Positions 44,901 through 54,524 of a DNA stretch of 64,000 nucleotides are shown one piece after another; position 1 is the first letter of the stretch, and each line of letters starts with the position of its first letter. A model generated the notes under the pieces. That model searched no databases and was not told where the DNA came from. It was given only the letters and a program-made list of their open reading frames with translations. The position numbers and the translations under genes are program-made. Origin of the DNA: Bolinopsis microptera (Eukaryota > Ctenophora > Tentaculata > Lobata > Bolinopsidae); the NCBI RefSeq assembly GCF_026151205.1, contig NC_087079.1, positions 9,412,635 through 9,476,634 of the forward strand. Reading direction: 5' to 3'.

Positions 44901-47830
44901 GCTACCGAACTGGTTGCGTAATAAAGGTTCGTGAAATACGCTCTCTCAGAATTATGTAGCATCTGGGCAATGATTTTTGTGATTTGGATTTTGGAGTGGG
45001 GTGGGGAGTGGGCCAAAGATGCTGAACAGATTAGGGCGCCAACAAATCCTGGTGCTCTTTATTTGTGTCTCTTTTATTGTGAGTTTTCAATATGTAAAAT
45101 AGGTGTAAACCTGGATTATTAGTACGGTGCACGAATCCACAACGCCGTAAGTAACACCCAGCAAGAAGAGAATTAATCCCAGCAGGTAGGGTGAAGTGAT
45201 AAAGGGAACCAAAACTATCATGACCCTGTGAGGTGATTTTTTCATTCTCTCGAATATTTGATGATACATCGGTAAAATGTATACTAAGTACTGCACTTAT
45301 AGAAAACGTGCATCACAAAACAGAACGCGAAAACCACCTTTTGAATTAGTCACGACCCACAAGTTCAATTGAGTGCATTGAAATACTTACGAGAATAAAA
45401 TGAGACCAGAAATTGTCATTTGAACGATACTGTTGGGGAAGAATGTGGTAAGTGGCACAGTCAACAAGTGTCCCGCTACTTTGCCAATCCGAACACACGC
45501 GAACATAAACCCTATCACTACCAGACTTATCCCTGAACGAAAAAAGGGCTTGTTTGTAAATACTAAATGGCCGAATCGTTACCAGACTGAATTATCGCTG
45601 GACTGTTGACAGCATTTTGAAAAGAAACATATATGTTATATTTATGTATATTAGAAAATGATAGATGATACTTCATAAAGCTTCATTAAGGGGAGATACA
45701 CCAAAAACGTTTTTGCTCCGAACATCGATTTTTATTTTATATTATGGTTAAATAGACAAAAAGAATAAGATTGCACACCTTCAAAATTTTCTAAAAATAT
45801 TCCCTCATCGCATCGAGAAAAAAAATATTTTTCTTTTTCGAAAATTTTTAAAATTTTGAGAAGTCTGTCACTGTAATACCGATAGTTCGGCCATTTTAAC
45901 AGTTTTTTGGCTGATTTTTTTACTGAACATTACTTACAATCCGTACAAGAAGCCATTGAAAGGATTATATAATTGAACGATAAATAACGAAGTTACAGAC
46001 CAAACAAGGTCGAAAAAATAAAAATTGAAATTTTTCCCACTTCTAAAGTTGTACATTTCACCAATCACCCGGGTCAGCAGATATCGCTTCAAAAATTCTT
46101 GTGAGTGTAGCTGATGATCATATCAAACTTTTTGGAGTAGGATTTCTCTCAGATTTGAGTTTTAATCTATGCAATGTGGCCTCAAACGACTTAGTAAAAT
46201 TCATCGTAAAAAAGGGCAAAAAAGGCAGATTTAAGGCTTAAAATGCCTATTACTCAAAAAGGATCAGTTTTTTTGAGATAATTTTTACAGAATCGTAATC
46301 AGCTTGGTAAGACGAATCTTTTAATACGACATTTATAATATTTAAAGACACAAAATTTGTAAAAAAATGTGTACAATTTGTACAAAATTTATACAAGGGA
46401 CCCTTCCTTGTGTTCGAGCTAGAAAATTATTTAAGACAATTTGTCTTCTAAAAGCACCTATTTGGTACTAAAAGATTCGTCTTACCAAGCTGATTACGAT
46501 TCTGTAAAAATTATCTCAAAAAAACTGATCCTTTTTGAGTAATAGGCATTTTAAGCCTTAAATCTGCCTTTTTTGCCCTTTTTTACGATGAATTTTACTA
46601 AGTCGTTTGAGGCCACATTACATAGATTAGAAATCAAATCTGAGAGAAATCCTACTCCAAAAAGTTTGATATGATCATCAGCTACACTCACAAGAATTTT
46701 TGAAGCGATATCTGCTGACCCGGGTGATTGGTGAAATGTACAACTTTAGAAGTGGGAAAAATTTCAATTTTTATTTTTTCGACCTTGTTTGGTCTGTAAC
46801 TTCGTTATTTATCGTTCAATTATATAATCCTTTCAATGGCTTCTTGTACGGATTGTAAGTAATGTTCAGTAAAAAAATCAGCCAAAAAACTGTTAAAATG
46901 GCCGAACTATCGGTATTACAGTGACAGACTTCTCAAAATTTTAAAAATTTTCGAAAAAGAAAAATATTTTTTTTCTCGATGCGATGAGGGAATATTTTTA
47001 GAAAATTTTGAAGGTGTGCAATCTTATTCTTTTTGTCTATTTAACCATAATATAAAATAAAAATCGATGTTCGGAGCAAAAACGTTTTTGGTGTATCTCC
47101 CCTTAAACCTGTGAGCTGCATAAGATCCTCGATAAAGAGAGCCTGAGTCACCCAAAATATTGCGAATCCAGTGGCAGAGAGTATAGCGAGGTAAGCAAAG
47201 GTTGTGTCCCTAAAGATCCAGGGATGATTCTCATCGTTGGATGATCGTGAGTCTGATGAAGAATGGCTAGAACCCATAGTGTGAGTTGTTCTGAAAATAT
47301 AGTTTCACCTTCAGACGTTGTGTTCATCAAAAGCATCTGTCAATTTAGATCCACTGCAGTATTGGAAATATGTTCACAGCATTTATCTTCTCGTAAAAAT
47401 AATTAACCTTGACGATATAGATTGGGCTGTACTCTCGTTAGAGTCATCACTTTTGTTTGATTTTAAAGAATCGCGCAAAGGTGAAATTAGGCTTCGCGAC
47501 GAGCGTCTTGACTTAAAACTTCTCTGAAAAATAAGATTATTGATTATAAAATGCAATGGTGATTTCGATTCACAGAAAATTTCATCTGGATGTTAATGTT
47601 ATTATAGAAGACATCTATTTGTCTTTAAATTAAGAAATAAAATAATACGGTGATACTGAAAACGTTTTCATTCGGTCAAAAATGTTTACCTGGACACTCC
47701 TAGCGGCAATTCTTTTCAGATGTCGCACGTGAAGAGGATCTTCTGGCGTAGGTTCATTTGAGGTTATAGCTATGATGGCATCTTCTGGCACCCCAGGTAG
47801 ATCGTGAAAAGAGACCGTGCGGTCCGTCAT
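41954..47830 (-). CDS. MFSD4/NaGLT-like major facilitator transporter, 12 exons, 581 aa
   Basis: Exons (minus): 47830-47690, 47523-47408, 47290-47109, 45532-45391, 45225-45111, 44962-44760, 43726-43643, 43445-43319, 43158-42975, 42756-42658, 42467-42417, 42255-41954. All have GT/AG borders and compatible phases; total 1746 nt, stop at 41954-41956. The first ~95 residues are a hydrophilic Ser/Arg-rich tail. Membrane segments then follow the order of the intronless neighbour at 48319-49812, with matching blocks: RIGKVAGHLL, GVTYGVVDS, AYFTNLYY, LLNWLTDH and PFFLA. NaGLT/MFSD4 proteins are plasma-membrane carriers of the sugar-porter-like MFS type; the substrate here is inferred only. Introns hold a 1.4-kb palindrome (45690-47102) and repeat copies at 43803-44693. 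Confidence 0.82.
43803..44522. mobile_element. Deleted copy of an interspersed element (other copy at 60920-62210)
   Basis: From CACAATGCTGGCAAGCATTA to GAATTTAATGCCAACTTGAA this copy is closely similar to 60920-62210. It lacks the ~350 bp at 61211-61558 and ~240 bp at 61932-62170 found there. Lies in the MFSD4-like intron 43727-44759. No coding capacity; ends and class not determined. Confidence 0.7.
44525..44693. mobile_element. Partial copy of a hairpin MITE (full copy at 62345-62673)
   Basis: Shares CCGAGAATGAAATCGGTCGC, GTAATAAAGCTT and ATGATTATGGGTTTTGGTCA with the element at 62345-62673 but lacks much of one arm. Its terminus lies 67 bp beyond the donor of the exon 44962-44760. Confidence 0.65.
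45690..47102. mobile_element. 1.4-kb near-perfect palindrome flanked by TTAA
   Basis: Two 634-bp arms (45690-46323 and 46469-47102) are reverse complements with only a few mismatches, separated by a ~145-bp centre. The tips read GGGGAGATACACC inward and each is flanked by TTAA (45686-45689 and 47103-47106), as for piggyBac-class TTAA insertion. There is no open frame. The right TTAA directly follows the GT of the splice donor of exon 47290-47109, so the element begins at intron position 7. Confidence 0.88.
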
Positions 47831-48160
47831 ATTCTGATTGACATTGATATTGGTAGAAATAAGAATTTGGAAGCGATAAGAAAATGATTATGATAAGAAT
47901 TAGGTTGCTGAATCTCTCGACGCTAGTGAATTTTCAAGTGAAATAACAGGATATATGACTATTTCAATTAAATTTGATCGTTATAGATTGTTGAATTGAT
48001 TTCCATTCAATAAAATGGTGATGATACTGAAATGGAAAGTATATTAATCATAATATTACATCACCCAACAAAAAATTTCATCCCCCAAGACCATTTAGAA
48101 CATAAATATCATAATAATAATAATACAAATTACACCATAACTTCGAGCGAAGTAAAGATA
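47831..48160. other. Upstream region of the 12-exon MFS gene
   Basis: AT-rich sequence between the MFS start codon at 47830 (minus) and the hairpin at 48161. It must hold the promoter unless an untranslated exon lies further out. No specific motif stands out. Confidence 0.4.
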
Positions 48161-48304
48161 CATTTTGACTTCGTATCGATAGGGTCAACAAGTATCGATA
48201 GGGTCAACAAGAATCATGAGTTGAATACCATTAATGGTATTCAACTCATGATTTTTGTTGACCCTATCGATATTTGTTGACCCTATCGATACGAAGTCAA
48301 AATG
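48161..48304. repeat. 144-bp near-perfect hairpin between the two MFS genes
   Basis: Starts CATTTTGACTTCGTATCGAT and ends with its reverse complement; the axis is ACCATTAATGGT near 48230-48242. Each 72-bp arm contains two copies of TATCGATAGGGTCAACAA. The right end lies 15 bp from the stop codon of the 48319-49812 gene. Could be a small MITE or a transcript-end structure. Confidence 0.85.
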
Positions 48305-48318
48305 TTTAATTAACCAAA

Positions 48319-49812
48319 TTAAATCATCGGAGTGTAATGACCCAAACTGCTAACAGTTTTCGACTGACTTAGCCGCCTGCTTAGAATAGAAAGCAAACTT
48401 TTACTCGCTCCTGGTTTTTCTACAATTGAGTCCGGTGAAGAGGATTCGGTCGCGTTTAATGCCATTAAACTACCTAAAGACTCACTGTTAAAGCTGTTAA
48501 ATCGAGTTTTCTTAACCGGCATCAGGTTGATTACTTCTACTGTAGAAACGGTATTTAATTCAGCTTTTTCTGCGAGAAACTCAGCCACCATCAATAATCC
48601 ACAAAAAGTAACCGTGAGGGAGAAAACAACTTTCAAGATTGTTTGAAAGTTGTCGACGTTAATACTTCCATCTGCGTTCTTTATAAGATGAGGGATAACT
48701 GCTGGAGTTATACTGCTTCCAAAGCAGCTGCCGAAAAAGAAAGGTGCCGTGTTCCAGGGGTTTACAGCAAGTCTATCTGTCATCCAATTTAGCAGAGTGT
48801 TCTGATACGATCCGAATACCAGACCGTAGATTATCAATGTCACGATCAGTCCGGCAAACGAGCGGTCTTGAAATGTAAACATAGATATGATTCCTAGAAC
48901 CAACGCAAAATTCCAAAATATCATAAGCCACGTGTTTATTCTTTTGTTGAGCCAGGGAGAAAAGAATACTCCAGCCAATCGGATTATCATAGAAGAAATG
49001 AAAACAGTCTGAACCAGAGAGTATGATGTTTCCTCAGACAAGTTAGCATCAGCATATTGAGCATATGGGAGTAAAAATAACTCCATAATAGTCCTTCCGC
49101 ACATAAACAAGCTAGCAGTTAAGGTCAGGCTGATGTTGCTTATTATCGGAAATCGGAACGATCTAGGGTTCTTTTGTACGAACTCCGCTGCTTCCCCTAC
49201 TGTTATTCCACGATCTCGCCTCAGTTTGAGAATTGTTGCTATGAAAAAGTTCATGATGAAATTCATCCCTCCGACAATTCCGCAAACCGCGATGAGCTCT
49301 AATTTAGGGTTATCGATAACCCGTTTGGTTCCATCAACTAGAGGAGGGGTCAAAGAAGCTCCTAATGAAAATGCAAAATAATAGAAGTTGGTGTATTTCG
49401 GAGCAGATTTGTGGTTCACGGCTTCATTTAAGAAAACATTGTTTGTTTCGACGACACCTAACGTCATTCCAATAATGCTCCAACAGATTGCTAAGAGAGC
49501 CCAGCTTGTACAAAACGGCATAAAAACAACACCCAAACACTGGATAGCCATGCTAACTAAATGGATATCGGGATAGTTGGTAGGTTTTACGCTACCACAG
49601 ACTTTAATAGCTATCAGGTGTCCTACTGTTTTACCAAGTCTCAAAATCATCATAAGATATCCGAAGACCTGAAGTCCTTCATTGATGTTAGTCTTGATTT
49701 CATAAATCAAGGACCCTGGAATGGTCCAAAACATTCCATAACAGATCATAGTAGAAAAAGTCACTAAAACGAAGAATTTGTCCGATGTTAATGTCTTTAC
49801 GAGCTTTGTCAT
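48319..49812 (-). CDS. MFSD4/NaGLT-like major facilitator transporter, intronless, 497 aa
   Basis: Single open frame with about 12 hydrophobic segments. Family-type features include FFVLVTFSTMICYGMFWTIP in TM1, LRLGKTVGHLI in TM2, GVVETNNVFLNEAV followed by YTNFYYFAFSLGASLTPPL (TM5), and GLVFGSYQNTLLNWMTDR with PFFFG in the second half. A Ser-rich cytosolic C-terminus follows. It aligns through its length with the 12-exon gene next door but has none of its 11 introns and lacks the long N-terminal tail, so it may be an old retrocopy that kept function. Same strand, about 490 bp downstream of the paralogue's start. Substrate unknown. The frame is undamaged. Confidence 0.85.
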   Translation of the reverse strand: MTKLVKTLTSDKFFVLVTFSTMICYGMFWTIPGSLIYEIKTNINEGLQVFGYLMMILRLGKTVGHLIAIKVCGSVKPTNYPDIHLVSMAIQCLGVVFMPFCTSWALLAICWSIIGMTLGVVETNNVFLNEAVNHKSAPKYTNFYYFAFSLGASLTPPLVDGTKRVIDNPKLELIAVCGIVGGMNFIMNFFIATILKLRRDRGITVGEAAEFVQKNPRSFRFPIISNISLTLTASLFMCGRTIMELFLLPYAQYADANLSEETSYSLVQTVFISSMIIRLAGVFFSPWLNKRINTWLMIFWNFALVLGIISMFTFQDRSFAGLIVTLIIYGLVFGSYQNTLLNWMTDRLAVNPWNTAPFFFGSCFGSSITPAVIPHLIKNADGSINVDNFQTILKVVFSLTVTFCGLLMVAEFLAEKAELNTVSTVEVINLMPVKKTRFNSFNSESLGSLMALNATESSSPDSIVEKPGASKSLLSILSRRLSQSKTVSSLGHYTPMI

Positions 49813-50385
49813 TCTAATACTGTCCTGAGGTATGTACTGCAGGGGTTATCCTCAATCAACACCTTGGAAGCCAAATTATTTCATGTGTTATGATTCGGTG
49901 ATTCCTCAATACGGTGGTACTGAATTAGAGTTCCTCCTTTTTGAAGTAGTCGAAATAACAGAACAAAATAAAATACAGCACATAGATGTGTCAGATACGG
50001 AAGCTTGAAATATAATTGAGTTTCTAGCATCAACAACGATTCATTACGTGCTCGCGACGAAATAAACCAAAGGGACAGTACAAGGTTGCGCATAAACGAC
50101 ACTCAATTGCACGTGTACGTAAGTAACGCGGCGCACAAAAGTCACATACCCCAGGCTATAAGTGTAAGTACAATGTAAAAGGGACTGTAAACGGAATGTT
50201 TATTTTCAAAATCTCTCTTCTTCTTTTTAGTAAATTGTATTGTATTCCTTGTATTCCTTAGTGATATAATAAGTCAAAGTGCATAGAAATGACGAAATTC
50301 TAAGCTTTAGCGATGTAGCTAGGTATGACTGTGAGGTAAGCGGTGTCTAGGTACAAGTGACAAGGTAGCGGTGGTCTAACTCTAG
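49813..50385. other. Region between the intronless MFS gene and the LINE
   Basis: Presumed promoter side of the MFS gene. Toward the LINE a degenerate GGTAGCGGTGGTCTA/TAGGTAGCGGTGTACTC repeat appears (50330-50416); the same repeat occurs beyond the other LINE end. No gene recognised. Confidence 0.5.
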
Positions 50386-50416
50386 GTAGCGGTGTACTCT
50401 AGGTAGCGGTGGTCTA
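50386..50416 (-). repeat. Target-site duplication, 3' side of the LINE
   Basis: A 31-bp sequence (TAGACCACCGCTACCTAGAG, then TACACCGCTAC on the minus strand) identical to 58601-58631. The surrounding DNA is itself a degenerate repeat of this motif, so the length could be overstated. Confidence 0.7.
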
Positions 50417-50446
50417 CACAGGATTACACAGGATTACACAGGATTA
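50417..50446 (-). repeat. 3' tail of the LINE, (TAATCCTGTG)x3
   Basis: Three exact 10-bp units directly before the target-site duplication, where CR1/L2-type LINEs carry short tandem 3' tails instead of poly(A). Confidence 0.8.
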
Positions 50447-50549
50447 AAATTAAATTATAGATCCATTATCATGGACCGTCATAATTGTACAGAGATTAAT
50501 GAAAACATTCATCTTTCCTTGAAGTCAGGGCCAGGGTTATCCTTAAATC

Positions 50550-52994
50550 TTAATTATGACTAATTCGCGAGGTTCTCACCAAATTGATAGTAAAATTGTT
50601 TAAGTTTCGTGCATTTGAATTACGTTGACGCATATCTTCGGCGAAGCTATTTCGCTCTTCGGAGCAGCGAAGGAAATAAGTGCACACACAATTGACAGCA
50701 TAGGAGCGCCTTTCTTGAAATTGAATATACTGTGGGGTGTTTGGTTGAATATTAAGTGAACGGTGGCAGTGAATATGGAGGCTCTGGTGATTTTGAGGAA
50801 TTACAGTTGAGTTAGGAGACAAAATTTCCATAAGATGGACTTTGAGATTTGTTTCATTGATATTGCTTGAGTCAGTGATTTCAGTGCTTATTTCAATGAG
50901 TGGCATTTGAGAGAGATTTTTGACTAATTTCGACCTCTGTTTTGAATACAAGTCACATATGTAAAGAACATGTGACTCGTCTTCGATTGTCTCGACGCCC
51001 ATACTTGATTGACACCACGCACATAGTCTTTGCTCACGGGGTGTGTTGGAGTATCTGCCTTTTTCAATATGGAGATCATGGGCGCTGATTCTAAGTTTTG
51101 TGGTGCTATAACGACGAGAGAAGCCTTTGCATAAGTGTAAGTAGGGCTCTCGTTTAAAGGTGTGTTTGATTGAGTGATAGAATGAGAGTTTGGAAGAAGT
51201 AGATTTCTGATATTCCCAACATTTTTTGAATTGATTGGTTAGAGCTTCGATGATGTTAGGAATTCTATACTTTTTGCTGCATAGTGGTTCGATACATTGA
51301 CTGAAATTTGACTGATTTTTGAGGGAGTCTTTTAAAAATTTGTGATCACTTACAGGGTTGGGCTTGGCTTTGTTGGCTGCATTTGTATTGAGAATTCGGT
51401 GCGCGGTTACGTGATCTAGTTTGTAAATTTCATCTAGTTCAAGGAGTGGTTTTATGTATCGATACCAAGGTAAGTTTAGTGATTTTTGTTCTTTTACGGC
51501 TGCAGTAACAAACGAATTCGACTTTGATTTTGTATTTAGCCTTTTGAAGTAATTTAATGTTAAGCGAATTGATTGATAAATCAGAGGAATTCTCCCTGTT
51601 TCTCCCCATACACCTACATTTGATGCTTTACGATGGACTCCCAATGCCCATTTTAGGAATGAAATATGCACTCTTTCTTGCAGAGAGGCGCTGATTTTTT
51701 TAAGTAAGTTAGTAGCGGTTGCTTCTGTCGAGTTAATCGTTTTGCAGAGAGATTTGTTGATCGTACTAGTGGGTGTCCATATTGGAGCACCATATAATAA
51801 AATGGGCTTGATGAGAGAGTCGAACAGTGTAAGGAGTGCTTTAAAAGATAACTTTGAACGCATGACAACCCTTTTCAGGCCAAAAAATGCACGCATTGCT
51901 TTGGTTTTAAGGTTTTGTTGAGCGATCTGCACTTGACCCGATTGATGAAGTTCAAATCCAAGGTAACAATAACTGTCAACAATTTCAAGATTAGATCCGT
52001 TGAGTGTAAATTTTATGTTTTGTACGTCCTGTTTTAACGCTTTCTTACCAAAGATGACTGCTTGAGTTTTGAGTTCATTGATTTCAATGCCCCGGCCCCA
52101 CTCCTTACAAAAATTACCGAGAATATTAAGTTGCATTTGGGTGGTTTCCTGGTCGAGTGAAAGGAGTATAAGGTCATCCGCCCACAGCAGGTGGCTAACA
52201 GTAATATTTGAAAGTACGGGGCAATTTGGAAAATCTAGGAGGCAGGACATATCACTGAGAAAAACTTTAAAAAGGTCAGGTGAGAGTGGGTGACCTTGTT
52301 CTGTACCTTTACGTATCTGAAAGCGTTTACTGAGATGACCAGATAATTTTATGTAAGCGTACGAGTTTGAGTACATATTTTTGAGGACATTGTAGAAGTT
52401 TCCAGTTATGCCATTTTTTGCGAGTTTGAGGAAAAGGGCTTGACGGCAGACTGAGTCGAATGCTTTTTTAAAATCAACAAATACTGCATATACAGGTTTC
52501 CCCAAAAGTTTATATTTTGATGCTATAGTTTTCATGGTTAGTATGTGATCGTATGTTTGAGCTTTCTTTGTGAAGCCTAGTTGGTTAGGTGGATCAGGGC
52601 AGTTTTCAGAACGGAAGTGAATGAGTCTTTCTAAGAGAATAGTTGAGAAGAGTTTTCCTATGACACTGCTGACAGCAACTGCACGGTAGTTATCAGGATC
52701 CGATTTATTTCCCTTTTTATGAAGTGGAGATATAATGCTGACGTTCCAGGGATAAATTCCTTGTGAGAAGCAGGCGTTAAAGAGGTTCAACATAATCAAT
52801 TTATGATTGGTGTCCAGAGATTTTATAATTTCGTTATTAATCATGTCGAGTGAGGAAGCTTTACCATTTTTGAGGGATTTTATACTGGAGTCAAGTTCTG
52901 TTGTGGTGATTAAGCTGTTGAGTGACTCAGGATGAGTTGCACCTTGATTTATCAAGTCAGCTTGATCAATCATAGAAACTTTTTTTATTTTCAT
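50550..52994 (-). CDS. LINE ORF2, reverse transcriptase part (814 codons)
   Basis: Makes cDNA by target-primed reverse transcription. Visible RT motifs: NYRAVAVSS (102-110), motif A FVDFKKAFDS with the catalytic Asp (172-181), motif B GTEQGHPLSPDLF (230-242), and motif C WADDLILL with the catalytic Asp pair (271-278). A long C-terminal region carries a Cys/His knuckle, LCAWCQSS then ESHVLYIC. The listed ATG is probably not a real start. The frame continues from the endonuclease frame if one A of the A7 run at the junction (about 52979-52985) is skipped or absent, so endonuclease and RT are one polyprotein in related elements. Confidence 0.92.
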   Translation of the reverse strand: MKIKKVSMIDQADLINQGATHPESLNSLITTTELDSSIKSLKNGKASSLDMINNEIIKSLDTNHKLIMLNLFNACFSQGIYPWNVSIISPLHKKGNKSDPDNYRAVAVSSVIGKLFSTILLERLIHFRSENCPDPPNQLGFTKKAQTYDHILTMKTIASKYKLLGKPVYAVFVDFKKAFDSVCRQALFLKLAKNGITGNFYNVLKNMYSNSYAYIKLSGHLSKRFQIRKGTEQGHPLSPDLFKVFLSDMSCLLDFPNCPVLSNITVSHLLWADDLILLSLDQETTQMQLNILGNFCKEWGRGIEINELKTQAVIFGKKALKQDVQNIKFTLNGSNLEIVDSYCYLGFELHQSGQVQIAQQNLKTKAMRAFFGLKRVVMRSKLSFKALLTLFDSLIKPILLYGAPIWTPTSTINKSLCKTINSTEATATNLLKKISASLQERVHISFLKWALGVHRKASNVGVWGETGRIPLIYQSIRLTLNYFKRLNTKSKSNSFVTAAVKEQKSLNLPWYRYIKPLLELDEIYKLDHVTAHRILNTNAANKAKPNPVSDHKFLKDSLKNQSNFSQCIEPLCSKKYRIPNIIEALTNQFKKCWEYQKSTSSKLSFYHSIKHTFKREPYLHLCKGFSRRYSTTKLRISAHDLHIEKGRYSNTPREQRLCAWCQSSMGVETIEDESHVLYICDLYSKQRSKLVKNLSQMPLIEISTEITDSSNINETNLKVHLMEILSPNSTVIPQNHQSLHIHCHRSLNIQPNTPQYIQFQERRSYAVNCVCTYFLRCSEERNSFAEDMRQRNSNARNLNNFTINLVRTSRISHN

Positions 52995-54483
52995 TTATTG
53001 TTTTGTGGTTATCAGAATATAGGTTACCAAAAAAAGTCTCGAATCTATTCATATCATGACTGTCAAAATTTAAAGTTTCCTTTTTCTGATTTTTTAGTTT
53101 TTTGAAAGATTGCCAGTTGAGAATTTTCCCCCCCTCTATATCCTCATTCATACGTGCGAAGAATTCGTTTTTGGCAGAGTTCTTCAAACGCTTATAGCTA
53201 CCCTTGACAAGATAATAGTTTTCACGTATAAGGTTGTTTGACGGGAATTTTGAGGTTGCATCTGTAGCTTTACGAAATTCTCTTTTACCTAATCTCGTTT
53301 TCCAGTTAAACCAAGGTTTGTTTGAGGTGTGAGATTTTTTGGGTGGTTTGGTTTGTTTGAAACACTTCGAGGCCATGTCGCGGAGATGTTCTGAAAGTCG
53401 TTTGTTAATGTCTTTAAGTTCAGTTTCATAATTACGGACATTGTCTGCTAAAATATTTTGATTGGTGAGTAAGTCGATGTTCGATTGAAGTTCTTGGATT
53501 AAGGTCAATGATAGATTTTCTGACTGAGCTTCGAAAAAGTCGTCTTTGTTCTCTTCGTTGATAATGTATCTGGTTGGCGCTGTCTGATATGTGTCCTGTA
53601 ATGGGGCACATTGGTTGATCGCGAATCTATTGCATTTTAATTCAGTACTGAGGGGCCTATGATCAGAATGTTCGGTGAATGTCAAGATTTTGAAGTAGTT
53701 GATTCTGATCTTTGTGGAGTTGGTCACTGCAATGTAATCAATAACGCTGCACCCATTTTTTTGGATACTTGTGAAGTTTCCTACAAGATCTCCTAGGGTA
53801 CGGCCATTCAGAATAGTGAGTTGGTTATGTTTGACTAGGTTAAGAAAGTGTGTACCGTAAGTATTTGTGATAGAGTCTAGTGAGTTTCGGGGGAGAAAGT
53901 TGTCAGGCTCATAATCGTCTGGTAAGGGAACAACGTTGGTTGAGTCTTCTCTTATCATACCCGTTTTTTGTCCTATACGAGAGTTAAAGTCCCCACACAG
54001 TATGACTTCGCCCTCCTCCCGAAGTTCGTTCACAACGTCTTCAATGTTTTTTAAAGCATCTTTGCCATTGTCAGTCGGGTTTGAGACTGATGAATTAAAT
54101 GGTCTAATGTAAACGTTAACTATGAATGTATCTTCTGATAGGTTAAAGAAATCCTTGTCTAGTCGACAAACTAGGTAGTCTGAACACTCTGTATTCTTGA
54201 TAAACTCAATCCCTTCAATAAGCTCATTTTTAATGAGGATACCGACACCTCCTGATTTACCGTCTTTCCTTATGTTGCAGATTGATCGATATCCTACCAA
54301 GTGAACCTCTCTCCTAATTTCCTGAAGACAGGCTAAGTCATGATCTTTGATAACATTTTGAAATGATTCTATTTCAAATTTGCTCCCATCTACTGATGAT
54401 GGCGATTGGATATTCCAAGAGAGTATTTTTATGCTATTTTTATTTATTGAAACCTGTGTATTTTTGTGTGTGTTTCTAGTCAT
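52966..54483 (-). CDS. LINE ORF2, APE-type endonuclease part (505 codons)
   Basis: Nicks target DNA for retrotransposition. Exonuclease-endonuclease-phosphatase fold motifs are all present: LSWNIQS (Asn24), CLQEI (Glu55), LCGDFNSR (Asp165, Asn167), VIDYIAVT (Asp249) and EHSDHRPL (Ser273, Asp274, His275). A basic linker leads to the RT. It ends at TGA just after AAT-AAA-AAA-AGT, and the RT frame overlaps it by 29 nt. Confidence 0.92.
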   Translation of the reverse strand: MTRNTHKNTQVSINKNSIKILSWNIQSPSSVDGSKFEIESFQNVIKDHDLACLQEIRREVHLVGYRSICNIRKDGKSGGVGILIKNELIEGIEFIKNTECSDYLVCRLDKDFFNLSEDTFIVNVYIRPFNSSVSNPTDNGKDALKNIEDVVNELREEGEVILCGDFNSRIGQKTGMIREDSTNVVPLPDDYEPDNFLPRNSLDSITNTYGTHFLNLVKHNQLTILNGRTLGDLVGNFTSIQKNGCSVIDYIAVTNSTKIRINYFKILTFTEHSDHRPLSTELKCNRFAINQCAPLQDTYQTAPTRYIINEENKDDFFEAQSENLSLTLIQELQSNIDLLTNQNILADNVRNYETELKDINKRLSEHLRDMASKCFKQTKPPKKSHTSNKPWFNWKTRLGKREFRKATDATSKFPSNNLIRENYYLVKGSYKRLKNSAKNEFFARMNEDIEGGKILNWQSFKKLKNQKKETLNFDSHDMNRFETFFGNLYSDNHKTINENKKSFYD

Positions 54484-54524
54484 GGTATTATGTGTATAAA
54501 TGAAAACATATTATGTGAGTGTAA

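Noticed and set aside
45087-45296. Longer version of MFS exon 5 starting near 45296
   Set aside because: It would break phase with exon 4; the acceptor CTCACAG ending at 45226 restores phase and the alignment with the intronless paralogue.
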